Shown one piece after another: positions 52,620 to 61,056 of a stretch of DNA of 64,000 bases. Within the stretch, counting starts at the first letter, position 1. Each line of letters starts with the position of its first letter. The notes below the pieces were generated by a model. That model saw nothing but the letters and a program-made list of their open reading frames with translations, had not been told where the DNA came from and made no database searches. The stretch is from assembly GCA_024123915.1 (NCBI GenBank), contig CP099650.1, positions 310,001-374,000 of the forward strand. Direction: 5' to 3'. The DNA comes from Oxalobacteraceae bacterium OTU3CAMAD1 (GTDB lineage Bacteria; Pseudomonadota; Gammaproteobacteria; Burkholderiales; Burkholderiaceae_D). The position numbers and the translations under genes are program-made.

Positions 52620-54989
52620 ATGGCCAGCGTACAAGGCACCCGCCCACAACCCCATTCCCGTTCCAGCCGCCTGCGCACCGGACTGCGCCTGATACCGCTG
52701 CTGTGCGCGGCGTGGGCCGGCAACGCCGCGGCCATCGACGTCATCTACCAGGGCCCGCCGGGCGGCAGCGGCCTGACCGGCGCCGTGCCGGGCGCGGCCG
52801 GCGGCAACGGCATGACCGCGCCGCCGGCGCAGATCGTCACGTTCAGCGCCGACTTCACCAACACGCTGACCGTCACCGGCGGCCGGGGCGGCGACGGCGG
52901 CAACGGCGCGGCCGGCAACGCCAATGTCGCGGGCGGCAATGCCGGCGCCGGCGGCGCGGGCGCCGCCACCCTGGCCGACATGGCCTCGGCCATCGCGGCC
53001 GGCCCGGCCTCGCTGACGGTGGTCGGCACGGGCGGACGCGGCGGCAACGCCGGCCAGCCGGGCGCCGGCTTCGGCGGCCAGGCGAGCGGCCAGGGCGCCG
53101 TCGGCGGCCAGGGCGGCGCGGCGGTCGCCAACGCCACCCTGACCACCAACGGCGGCGCCTTCTCCCAAGTGGCGGCCACGGCCACCGGCGGCGAGGGCGG
53201 CCTGGGCATCGCCGGTTTCGCCGGCGGCGACGGCGGCGCCGCCACCAGCAACGCGCGCGCCGGCGGTAGCGGCAGCGCATTGTTGCAACTGACTTCCAGC
53301 GCCACCGGCGGCGCCGGCGCGGCGGCCACCTACGAAGGCGCACGGGGAGGCGACGGCGGCGCGGCCATCGCCACCAACGGCCTGAGCGGCCCCGGTTCCG
53401 GCGTGCTCGACCTGACCATGCTGACGACCGCCACCGGCGGTCGCGGCGGCGACGCCGACTTCGACATCACGGCCGTTCCCCACGGCTTTGGCGGCCACGG
53501 CGGCGCGGCATCGGTCAGCCACAGTGCCGCCTACGCCGGCAACTCGCTGAACCTGGCGCAAACGGCCACCGGCGGCGCCGGCGGCGGCACCATCTTCGGC
53601 CTGGCCGGCAACGGCGGCAACGCCGCGTCGACGATCTCGCTGTCGACGGGCGGCGCGTCGTGGGTCGACGTCGCCGGCACCGCCATCGGCGGCCAGGGCG
53701 GCGGCAGCGTGGGCGACCCGTTCAATATCGGTTCAGAGGTGGGCGCGACGGGCAGCGGCGGCTCGGCCAACAGCCAGCTATGGCTCAGCGCCTCGCCGGG
53801 CAACCTGGGCGCGCAGATCACCGGCACCAGCACGGCCACCGGCGGCAGGAGCGGCGCCGGCGCGTTCCTCTCCGACGTCGGCGCGGCCGAAGCCTTGGCC
53901 ACCGTCCACGGCGGCGGCCGGGTGACCAGCGTGGCCAACGCCACCGGCCAACTTGGCGGCAGCAGCGGCGGCTATGCCAACGCCCAGGCCATCGCCGGCT
54001 CGAACTACGTCGCCGTCGCGCGCGCGAACGCGGCCGGCGGCGGCTCCGTGTACGAATCCGGCGCCGGCGCCACCGCCAGCGCGGTGGCCAGCGCCAGCTA
54101 CCTCGCCAGCGCCGACGCGCTGGCCGCCTCCGGCAGCGGCCGTCACGGCATCATGAACGCTTCGACGGCGAGCGCGCAGGCGATCGTCACCCGCATCGCC
54201 GGCGACGCCTCGCCGGTGATCCCCGGACAGCCTTCCGAGGCGCGCGCCCACGCGATGGCCATCGGCATGGGCAACACCGCCCAGGCGCGCAGCACCTACA
54301 CCGATCATGGCCTCGGCGCGGCCGTCACCACCCGCGCCGCCAACGACCAATCGGACATGTTCTACGCACCCGAGGCGCGGACCGCAGCCAACGTCGGCGG
54401 CGCGGCCTACGGCCCCTGGTCGCCCCAGGACGGCCTCGACGCGACGATCTTCTCCAACGCGAGCGCCCTGCCCGCAGCGGCCTCGGTGGCGCCGATGATC
54501 GCCTCGTCGACCGAGGTGACGAGCGCGTTCGCCGACGCCGAAACGCTGGCCGCCGGCACCATGGGCGCCGCCTTCTTCCCCGCGACCGCCAGCGCCGAAT
54601 TGAGCTTGCCGTTTAGTGCCGGCAACCACCTGCTGCTGGCGCTGGTGCAACCGTTCTCGTTCGGCTTCGACAGCGTCTTCAGCTTTTCCGTCAGCAACGG
54701 CGGCACATCGCTGTACTCGGGCAGCTTCACCACGCTGGCCCAGGCCGACGCGGTGTTCAACGGCCATGTGCTGGACCTGGGCGTGATCAACGCCAACACC
54801 CTCGATCTGCTGCTCACCTTCACCATGGAGAGCGGCATGTACGGCTTCAGTTATCTGGTCGGCCAGGGCGGCGCGCTGGCGCCGGTGCCGGAGCCGGGCA
54901 GCTGGATGTTGCTGATGCTGGGCCTGGCGCTGTTGGCCTGGCGCGCAGGCGCGTTCAAGGCCACGCGTATCGGCCCCGCCAGTGTTTGA
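52620..54989 (+). CDS. Gly/Ala-rich PEP-CTERM protein, copy 1
   Basis: A 789-residue exported protein. A signal peptide (about residues 1-38, ending NAAA) leads into several hundred residues of Gly/Ala/Thr-rich imperfect repeats such as 'TATGGRGGDA'. A beta-rich region (about 660-760) follows, and then a PEP-CTERM sorting signal: VPEP, a hydrophobic helix and a basic tail ending near 'WRAGAFKATR'. An exosortase would cut it during export to the surface or exopolysaccharide matrix. No exosortase gene is in the window. The ATG at 52620 has GGAGG upstream. It is the first of a tandem pair with a shared leader and a sigma-54-like promoter. Confidence 0.88.
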   Translation: MASVQGTRPQPHSRSSRLRTGLRLIPLLCAAWAGNAAAIDVIYQGPPGGSGLTGAVPGAAGGNGMTAPPAQIVTFSADFTNTLTVTGGRGGDGGNGAAGNANVAGGNAGAGGAGAATLADMASAIAAGPASLTVVGTGGRGGNAGQPGAGFGGQASGQGAVGGQGGAAVANATLTTNGGAFSQVAATATGGEGGLGIAGFAGGDGGAATSNARAGGSGSALLQLTSSATGGAGAAATYEGARGGDGGAAIATNGLSGPGSGVLDLTMLTTATGGRGGDADFDITAVPHGFGGHGGAASVSHSAAYAGNSLNLAQTATGGAGGGTIFGLAGNGGNAASTISLSTGGASWVDVAGTAIGGQGGGSVGDPFNIGSEVGATGSGGSANSQLWLSASPGNLGAQITGTSTATGGRSGAGAFLSDVGAAEALATVHGGGRVTSVANATGQLGGSSGGYANAQAIAGSNYVAVARANAAGGGSVYESGAGATASAVASASYLASADALAASGSGRHGIMNASTASAQAIVTRIAGDASPVIPGQPSEARAHAMAIGMGNTAQARSTYTDHGLGAAVTTRAANDQSDMFYAPEARTAANVGGAAYGPWSPQDGLDATIFSNASALPAAASVAPMIASSTEVTSAFADAETLAAGTMGAAFFPATASAELSLPFSAGNHLLLALVQPFSFGFDSVFSFSVSNGGTSLYSGSFTTLAQADAVFNGHVLDLGVINANTLDLLLTFTMESGMYGFSYLVGQGGALAPVPEPGSWMLLMLGLALLAWRAGAFKATRIGPASV

Positions 54990-55097
54990 GAACACAATCT
55001 GTTGCGCCAGTGGAGCGGGGCGTAGGCCGGGCGAATGCTCGGTTTACACCCGGCCGATACCCCGCTGAAACGCGGCCGCCGGCCCGCTGCTGCCGGG

Positions 55098-55113
55098 CGG
55101 CTACACTTTCGCA
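55098..55113 (+). promoter_or_regulatory. Sigma-54-like -24/-12 promoter of PEP-CTERM gene 2
   Basis: CGGCTACACTTTCGCA, the duplicate of the site at 52465. The GG and GC with 10-base spacing are kept, while the first T of TGGC is changed to C. Confidence 0.5.
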
Positions 55114-55253
55114 AGTTCGCAACAGTTCCCCTCAAAAGAATATAAAAAAGTCTAGCAATTTTGAGCACGCTGGTTAAACTGCCAGTTCACGGATGGCTGG
55201 GGTGGCGCGACCGCGCTCCCAACGCGGCTTTCCGTTCATTCACGGAGGACTCC

Positions 55254-57635
55254 ATGGTCAGCGTACAAGGCACCCGCCCACAACCCCATTCCCGTTCCAG
55301 CCGCCTGCGTACCGGGCTGCGCCTGATACCGCTGCTGTGCGCGGCGTGGGCCGGCAACGCCGCGGCCATCGACGTCATCTACCAGGGCCCGCCGGGCAGC
55401 AGCGGCCTGACCGGCGCCGCGCCGGGCGCGGCCGGCGGCAACGGCATGACGGCGCCGCCGGCGCAGATCGTCACGTTCAGCGCCGACTTCACCAACACGC
55501 TGACCGTCACCGGCGGCCGGGGCGGCGACGGCGGCAACGGCGCGGCCGGCAACGCCAATGTCGCGGGCGGCAACGCCGGCGCCGGCGGCGCGGGCGCCGC
55601 CACCCTGGCCGACATGGCCTCGGCCATCGCGGCCGGCCCGGCCTCGCTGACCGTCGTCGGCACGGGCGGACGCGGCGGCAACGCCGGCCAGCCGGGCGCC
55701 GGCTTCGGCGGCCAGGCGAGCGGCCAGGGCGCCGTCGGCGGCCAGGGCGGGGCGGCGGAAGCCAACGCCACCCTGACCACCAACGGCGGCGCCTTCTCGC
55801 AGGTGGCGGCCACGGCCACCGGCGGCGAGGGCGGCCTGGGCATCGCCGGTTTCGCCGGCGGCGACGGCGGCGCCGCCACCAGCAACGCGCGCGCCGGCGG
55901 TAGCGGCAGCGCGCCGTTGCAACTGACTTCCAGCGCAACCGGCGGCGCCGGCGCGGCGGCCACCTTCGAAGGCGCGCGCGGCGGGGCCGGCGGCGCGGCC
56001 ACCGCCACCAATGGCCTGACCGGCGCCGGTTCCGGCGTGCTCGACCTGACCATGCTGACCACCGCCACCGGCGGTCGCGGCGGCGACGCCGATCTCGACT
56101 TCACGGCCGTTCCGCACGGCTTGGGCGGCAACGGCGGCGCGGCCTCGGTGAGCCACAGTTCGGTCTACGCCGGCGACTCGCTGAACCTGGCGCAAACGGC
56201 CACCGGCGGCGCCGGCGGCGGCACCATCTTCGGCATGGGCGGCAACGGCGGCAACGCCGCGTCGACGATCTCGCTGTCGACCGGCAGCGCGTGGTGGGTC
56301 GATGTCGCCGGCACCGCCATCGGCGGCCAGGGCGGCGCCAGCGTGGGCAGCCCGTTCGACCCCGGCTCGGAGGCGGGCACGCCGGGCGGCGGCGGTTCGG
56401 CCAACAGCCAGTTGTGGATCAACGCCTCGCCAGCGAGCCTGGGCGCCCAGATCACCGGCACCAGCACGGCCACCGCCGGCCTGGGCGGCAATGGCGCCTT
56501 CCCTCCCGATGGCGGCTCGGCCCAAGCCTCGGCGAACGTCTACGGCAGCGGCCGGGTAACCAGCGTGGCCAACGCCACCGGCCAGTACGGCGCCGGCGCC
56601 GGCGGGGTCGGCAACGCCCAGGCCACCGCCGGCTCGAACTACATCGCCGTCGCGCGCGCCAACGCGGCCGGCGGAGCCGCGTTCTTCAACGCCGGCGCCG
56701 GCGCCACCGCCAGCGCGGTGGCCAGCGCCAGCTACTTCGCCAGCGCCGACGCGGTGGCCACCTCCGGCAGCGGCCGTTTCGGGAACATGGACCCGTCGAC
56801 GGCGAGCGCGCAGGCGATCGTCACCCGCATCGCCGGCGACGCCTCGCCGGTGATCCCCGGACAGCCTTCCGAGGCGCGCGCCCACGCGCTGGCCAGCGGC
56901 ATAGGCAGCACCGCCCAGGCGCGCAGCACCTACACCGACTACGGCCGCGGCGCGGCCGTCACCACCCGTGCCGGCAACGGCCAACCGAACATGCTGTACA
57001 CACCCGAGGCGGGCACCGCCGCCAACGTCGGCGGCGCGGCCTACGGCCCCTGGGCGCCCCAGGACATCAGCTCGGCGGTCTTCTCGTACGCCAGCGCACT
57101 GCCCACGGCGGACTCGGTGGCGCCGCTGATCGCCTCGTCGACCGAGGTGGCGAACGCGTTCGCCAACGCCGAGACACTGGCCGCCGGCACCATGGCCGCC
57201 GCCTTCTTCCCCATGACCGCCAGCGCCGAATTGAGCTTGCCGTTCAGCGCCGGCAACCACCTGCTGCTGGCACTGGTGCGGCCGTTCTTCTCGCCCGGCT
57301 TCGACAGCGTCTTCAGCTTCTCCGTCAGCAACGGCGGCACATCGCTGTATTCGGGCAGCTTCACCACGCTCGCCGAGTCCGACGCGGTGTTCAACGGCCA
57401 TGTGCTCGACCTGGGCGTCATCAACGGCAACACGCTCGATCTGCTGCTCACCTTCACCCTGGAGAGCGGCATCTACGGCTTCAGCTATCTGGTCGGCCAG
57501 GGCGGTCCGCTGACGCCGGTGCCGGAGCCGGGCAGCTGGATGTTGCTGATGCTGGGCCTGGCGCTGCTGGCCTGGCGCGCCGGCGCGTTCAAGACCAACC
57601 GTTTCGGTCCGATGGGCGGCGTCGGCCGTGTTTGA
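55254..57635 (+). CDS. Gly/Ala-rich PEP-CTERM protein, copy 2
   Basis: A 793-residue paralogue of the preceding gene with the same architecture: signal peptide, long Gly/Ala-rich repeat region, beta-rich C-terminal region and a VPEP sorting signal. The N-terminal ~300 residues and the sorting region are almost identical to copy 1. The middle (about 380-540) carries most of the substitutions. The last residues after 'WRAGAFK' differ completely, as expected where the duplicated unit ends. The ATG at 55254 has GGAGG upstream. Both copies appear intact, so dosage or antigenic variation through recombination are possibilities. Confidence 0.88.
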   Translation: MVSVQGTRPQPHSRSSRLRTGLRLIPLLCAAWAGNAAAIDVIYQGPPGSSGLTGAAPGAAGGNGMTAPPAQIVTFSADFTNTLTVTGGRGGDGGNGAAGNANVAGGNAGAGGAGAATLADMASAIAAGPASLTVVGTGGRGGNAGQPGAGFGGQASGQGAVGGQGGAAEANATLTTNGGAFSQVAATATGGEGGLGIAGFAGGDGGAATSNARAGGSGSAPLQLTSSATGGAGAAATFEGARGGAGGAATATNGLTGAGSGVLDLTMLTTATGGRGGDADLDFTAVPHGLGGNGGAASVSHSSVYAGDSLNLAQTATGGAGGGTIFGMGGNGGNAASTISLSTGSAWWVDVAGTAIGGQGGASVGSPFDPGSEAGTPGGGGSANSQLWINASPASLGAQITGTSTATAGLGGNGAFPPDGGSAQASANVYGSGRVTSVANATGQYGAGAGGVGNAQATAGSNYIAVARANAAGGAAFFNAGAGATASAVASASYFASADAVATSGSGRFGNMDPSTASAQAIVTRIAGDASPVIPGQPSEARAHALASGIGSTAQARSTYTDYGRGAAVTTRAGNGQPNMLYTPEAGTAANVGGAAYGPWAPQDISSAVFSYASALPTADSVAPLIASSTEVANAFANAETLAAGTMAAAFFPMTASAELSLPFSAGNHLLLALVRPFFSPGFDSVFSFSVSNGGTSLYSGSFTTLAESDAVFNGHVLDLGVINGNTLDLLLTFTLESGIYGFSYLVGQGGPLTPVPEPGSWMLLMLGLALLAWRAGAFKTNRFGPMGGVGRV

Positions 57636-58133
57636 GCGCGCGCGTTTGATGTGACCTATCCGGTCATGCGCCAGATCGGCCAGGACCGGTTGAACGGCCT
57701 GCGCCGGCTTACACACTGCAAGCCACCCATCGCGCATACGCCCTTGTGCCACAAGGGCGTATGCGCCCCCACCCCGGCGCGGAAAGGCCGCGCGACACAA
57801 GCTGCCGACTGAAAGCAACGCTCCCGCTCGTCCATCCTGAAAATACTTGCCACACGTAACGCTAACGTGACATGATCAAGATCAGACTTTGGTTTTGAAG
57901 TTCGCATTTCGAAAGGGAATGTGGTCGCGATGGTGGTGGATTTCTCCTCATGCCCGCAACGGGCACGGCACGTAGCAGCTTGCACTCCTCAAGCCTCACC
58001 ACACGACGATCTGAAACACCGCTTGTATATCGCTAGCCTCTGCGCCGCTTTGCCGGCATTCATTTTCGCTTGTCCACGAACCATCGCCAGTGCGCCGCGC
58101 ACATCGGCGATGCATCCGCTTTAGGGAGAAATT
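57636..58133. other. Long intergenic region before the chemoreceptor gene
   Basis: About 500 bases without a convincing gene. It holds a 35-base near-perfect palindrome at 57732-57766. The short open frames here show no ribosome binding site or family similarity. The promoter of the chemoreceptor is presumably in the right half but was not identified. Confidence 0.6.
57732..57766. repeat. 35-bp palindrome with 17-bp perfect arms
   Basis: Arms GCGCATACGCCCTTGTG and its exact complement around a single C. It could be a terminator for the PEP-CTERM transcript (about 100 bases after its stop, no T run) or a protein-binding dyad. Confidence 0.8.
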
Positions 58134-60038
58134 ATGTTTTCAAACATGAAGGTGGCCGTCCGGCTGTCGCTGGGTTTCGGCGCGGTGGTGCTGTTGTTGC
58201 TCGTGCTATCGGCGGTCAGCATGATGCGCATGGCGGCGATGGACCAGGATATGGATCTGATCATGGAGGACCGCTATCCCAAGGTGGTGCTGGCCAACGA
58301 GGCGGCCAAGCTCACCTTGGACAACGCCCGCCAGGTGCGCAGCATGCTGCTGGCCACCAGCGACGATGAACGCGACAAATACAAGGCGGCGGCCGAGGGC
58401 AACCGCGCCAAGGTGACCGAGGTGCTGGCCAAGCTCGACAAGCTGCTCACGCTGCCCAAGGCGCGCGAAGTGTTCAAGGAGATCACCGACAAGAACACCG
58501 TGCTCAACCAGGCCTACAACGAACTGTATGACCTCATCAAGACCGATCCCAAGAAGGCGGTGTCCTTCCTGAAGGAGCAGTTCGTCACCGTCAACAGCGG
58601 CTACCTGGCCTCGCTCGAGTCGCTGGTCAAATTCCAGAACGAACTGATGGATCAGGAGCGCGTCGCCGCCAACGCCAATTACGAAACCACGCGCACGGTG
58701 ATCATCACCCTCGCGGTGGCGGCGGTGCTGATCGCGATCGCGCTGGCCTGGGTCATCACCGCCAGCCTGGTCAAGAGCCTCGGCGGCGAACCGGGCTACG
58801 CGGCCGACGTGATGCGCCGCATTTCCGACGGCGACCTGAGCGGTGAAGTGCGGATCAAGCCGGGCGATAGCGGCAGCCTGCTGCTCACCATCAAGGAGAT
58901 GGTGGCCAAACTGACGCAGGTGATCGACGGCCAGCGCACCGTGGTGGAAGCGGCCAACCGCGGCAACTTCGGCGCGCGCATCGACCTCAACGGTCTGCAG
59001 GGCTTCCAGCGCGAGATGGGCGAGGGCCTGAACCAGCTCGCCACCACCACCGGCGCCAGCATCGACGACGTGGTGCGCGTCATGGGCGCGATGTCCGAGG
59101 GCGACCTGACGCAGACCATCGACAAGCACTACGAGGGCGCCTTCGGCGAGCTGAAAAAATACGCCAACAACACCGTGGCCAAACTGGCGCAGGTGGTGTC
59201 GGAGGTCAACGCCAACGCCGAAGGCCTGGCGGCAGCCTCCGAAGAGGTCAGCGCAACGGCCAATTCGCTGGCGCAGGCGGCCAGCGAGCAGGCCGCCGGC
59301 GTCGAGGAAACCTCGGCATCGGTCGAGCAGATGACGGCGTCGGTGGCGCAAAACACCGACAACGCCAAGGTGACCGACGCCATGGCCAGCCGCGCGGCGT
59401 CCGAGGCCACCGAGGGCGGCGAGGCGGTGCGTTCGACGGTGTCGGCGATGAAGCAGATCGCCGCCAAGGTGCTGATCATCGACGACATCGCCTACCAGAC
59501 CAACCTGCTGGCGCTGAACGCGGCCATCGAGGCGGCGCGCGCGGGCGAGCACGGCAAGGGCTTCGCGGTGGTCGCCGCCGAGGTGCGCAAGCTGGCCGAG
59601 CGCAGCCAGATTGCCGCGCAGGAGATCGGCGAGGTCGCCACCAGCAGCGTCAGCCTTGCCGAGCAGGCCGGGCAGATGCTGGGGGCGATGGTGCCGAACA
59701 TCAAAAAGACGTCCGAGCTGGTGCAGGAGATCACGGCCGCGTCGGAGGAACAGTCGTCGGGGCTGGCGCAGATCAACGGCGCCATCGCGCAGCTGAGCCA
59801 GACCACGCAGCAGAACGCCGCCGGCTCGGAGGAGCTGGCGTCGACGGCCGAGCAGATGAGCAGCCAGGCCGAGGAGCTCCAGCAGGCCATGAGTTTCTTC
59901 AAGATCGGCCACGTGTCCGGCGGCGCCAGGAGCGCCGCCCCGCGCCCGCAGCCGCGCGGCGGCTCTCGTCCGGTGCCGATACGCCAGGTCGAACTGTCGG
60001 GCGTGGCGCCCGATGAATCGAAGTTCGTGAAGTATTGA
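58134..60038 (+). CDS. Methyl-accepting chemotaxis protein (4HB sensor)
   Basis: A 634-residue chemoreceptor. Transmembrane helix 1 (about 9-30) is followed by a periplasmic four-helix-bundle sensor (about 35-185) and transmembrane helix 2 (about 186-210). One or two HAMP-like segments come next ('[15 protein letters not shown]' and '[14 protein letters not shown]'). The cytoplasmic signalling hairpin has the tip '[43 protein letters not shown]'. No C-terminal NWETF-type pentapeptide is seen. GGGAGAAA precedes the ATG. It is monocistronic and followed by a paired REP. The ligand is unknown. Confidence 0.93.
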   Translation: MFSNMKVAVRLSLGFGAVVLLLLVLSAVSMMRMAAMDQDMDLIMEDRYPKVVLANEAAKLTLDNARQVRSMLLATSDDERDKYKAAAEGNRAKVTEVLAKLDKLLTLPKAREVFKEITDKNTVLNQAYNELYDLIKTDPKKAVSFLKEQFVTVNSGYLASLESLVKFQNELMDQERVAANANYETTRTVIITLAVAAVLIAIALAWVITASLVKSLGGEPGYAADVMRRISDGDLSGEVRIKPGDSGSLLLTIKEMVAKLTQVIDGQRTVVEAANRGNFGARIDLNGLQGFQREMGEGLNQLATTTGASIDDVVRVMGAMSEGDLTQTIDKHYEGAFGELKKYANNTVAKLAQVVSEVNANAEGLAAASEEVSATANSLAQAASEQAAGVEETSASVEQMTASVAQNTDNAKVTDAMASRAASEATEGGEAVRSTVSAMKQIAAKVLIIDDIAYQTNLLALNAAIEAARAGEHGKGFAVVAAEVRKLAERSQIAAQEIGEVATSSVSLAEQAGQMLGAMVPNIKKTSELVQEITAASEEQSSGLAQINGAIAQLSQTTQQNAAGSEELASTAEQMSSQAEELQQAMSFFKIGHVSGGARSAAPRPQPRGGSRPVPIRQVELSGVAPDESKFVKY

Positions 60039-60072
60039 AGCTTGGACACGGGTATCCGAACAACCTTGGAGA

Positions 60073-60166
60073 CACGTAGGGCGGATTAGGCGAAGCCGTA
60101 ATCGGCCATGCATGCGCCAACGAGACGCATGCATGGCCGATTACGCTGCGCTAATCCGCCCTACGT
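60073..60166. repeat. Paired REP (BIME-like) palindrome, family A copy 5
   Basis: A 94-bp copy, 4 bases shorter than the others in the left loop, 34 bases after the chemoreceptor stop. The symmetry extends outward by GAGA/TCTC to about 60070-60169. It separates convergent genes. Confidence 0.88.
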
Positions 60167-60196
60167 GTCTCTGCGGATTATTTCACCGCCGTTGGC

Positions 60197-60901
60197 CTAG
60201 CTCCGCTTCGGTATCTCCAGGCCCTTCGCCACCGCCGGCCTGGCGACGAACGCCTCCAGCGCCCGCGTCACGTGCGGGAAGTCCGCGATGCCCACCAGAT
60301 CGCCGGCCTGATAGAAACCGATCAGATTGCGCACCCACGGGAAGGTGGCGATGTCGGCGATCGTGTATTGGTCGCCGACCAGCCACTGGCGCGTCGCCAG
60401 ACGCTCGTTCAACACCCCCAGCAAGCGCTTGGACTCGGCCACGTAGCGGTCGCGCGGGCGCTTGTCTTCGTAGTCCTTGCCGGCGAACTTGTGGAAGAAG
60501 CCCAACTGGCCGAACATCGGCCCGATGCCGCCCATCTGGAACATCAGCCACTGGATGGTCTCATAACGCCCGGCGGCGTCGGCCGGCAGGAATTGCCCGC
60601 TCTTTTCCGCCAGATAGATCAAAATCGCGCCGGATTCAAACAGCGCCAGCGGCTTGCCGTCCGGACCGTTGGGATCGACGATGGCCGGAATCTTGTTGTT
60701 CGGATTGAGCGACAGGAATTCCGGCGACATCTGGTCGTTGGTCTCGAAGCTCACCAGATGGGGCTCGTACGGCAAACCGGTTTCCTCCAGCAGGATGGAG
60801 ACCTTGACGCCGTTGGGCGTGGGCAGCGAATACAGCTGGATGCGGTCGGCGTGCTGGGCCGGCCATTTTTGCGTGATGGGGAAATTGGAGAGATCGGTCA
60901 T
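60197..60901 (-). CDS. Glutathione S-transferase (YghU/YfcG-like)
   Basis: A 234-residue glutathione S-transferase of the Nu/YghU type, relatives of which act as disulfide-bond reductases. The N-terminal domain shows 'YSLPTPNGVKVSILLEETGLPYEPHLV', where the Thr-Pro-Asn segment lies at the glutathione site, and 'NNKIPAIVDP...LFESGAILIYLAEKSG'. The helical domain has 'YTIADIATFPWVRN'. The ATG at 60901 has AAAGGCAG upstream; the open frame runs further without family sequence. It is divergent from the siderophore receptor at 61057. Confidence 0.9.
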   Translation of the reverse strand: MTDLSNFPITQKWPAQHADRIQLYSLPTPNGVKVSILLEETGLPYEPHLVSFETNDQMSPEFLSLNPNNKIPAIVDPNGPDGKPLALFESGAILIYLAEKSGQFLPADAAGRYETIQWLMFQMGGIGPMFGQLGFFHKFAGKDYEDKRPRDRYVAESKRLLGVLNERLATRQWLVGDQYTIADIATFPWVRNLIGFYQAGDLVGIADFPHVTRALEAFVARPAVAKGLEIPKRS

Positions 60902-61002
60902 GTGCTGCCTTTCAAATGTGCGTCCCACAAAATAGCAGAAATCCCGATTCCGGGTCCGGCGCCGCCCCATTTGCCGCCGGCTATCTCCTATCCGTGCGTA
61001 AA

Positions 61003-61017
61003 TGAGATTGATTATCA
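61003..61017 (+). promoter_or_regulatory. Fur box of the second siderophore receptor
   Basis: TGAGATT-G-ATTATCA, with a perfect right arm of the 7-1-7 Fur consensus. It abuts a TATAAT -10 box at 61020-61025, so Fur binding would block transcription. The receptor ATG is at 61057. Confidence 0.75.
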
Positions 61018-61056
61018 TTTATAATGTGAAACTTATTTCATTTCCAACGGATATCC

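Larger units (their letters stand above)
52359..57635. repeat. Tandem duplication of a ~2.63-kb unit carrying a PEP-CTERM gene
   Basis: Unit 1 (about 52359-54992) begins in the last codons of piuC and includes a leader and PEP-CTERM gene 1. Unit 2 (about 54993-57635) begins with a fossil of the same piuC end (reading LLRQWSGA and stop) directly after gene 1, then the same leader and gene 2. The start codons are 2634 bases apart. The leaders are nearly identical; the genes differ mostly in their middle thirds. Confidence 0.9.

Noticed and set aside
55236..57818. An 860-codon minus-strand frame across PEP-CTERM copy 2
   Set aside because: It mirrors the Gly/Ala-rich repeats of the plus-strand gene, has no family features, and the plus-strand gene has a signal peptide and sorting signal.
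57873..57890. A possible FNR or CRP site before the chemoreceptor
   Set aside because: Only one half-site matches; the second arm is not ATCAA.
57656..57985. A 109-codon minus-strand frame in the intergenic gap
   Set aside because: It spans the 35-bp palindrome and has no ribosome binding site or family similarity.
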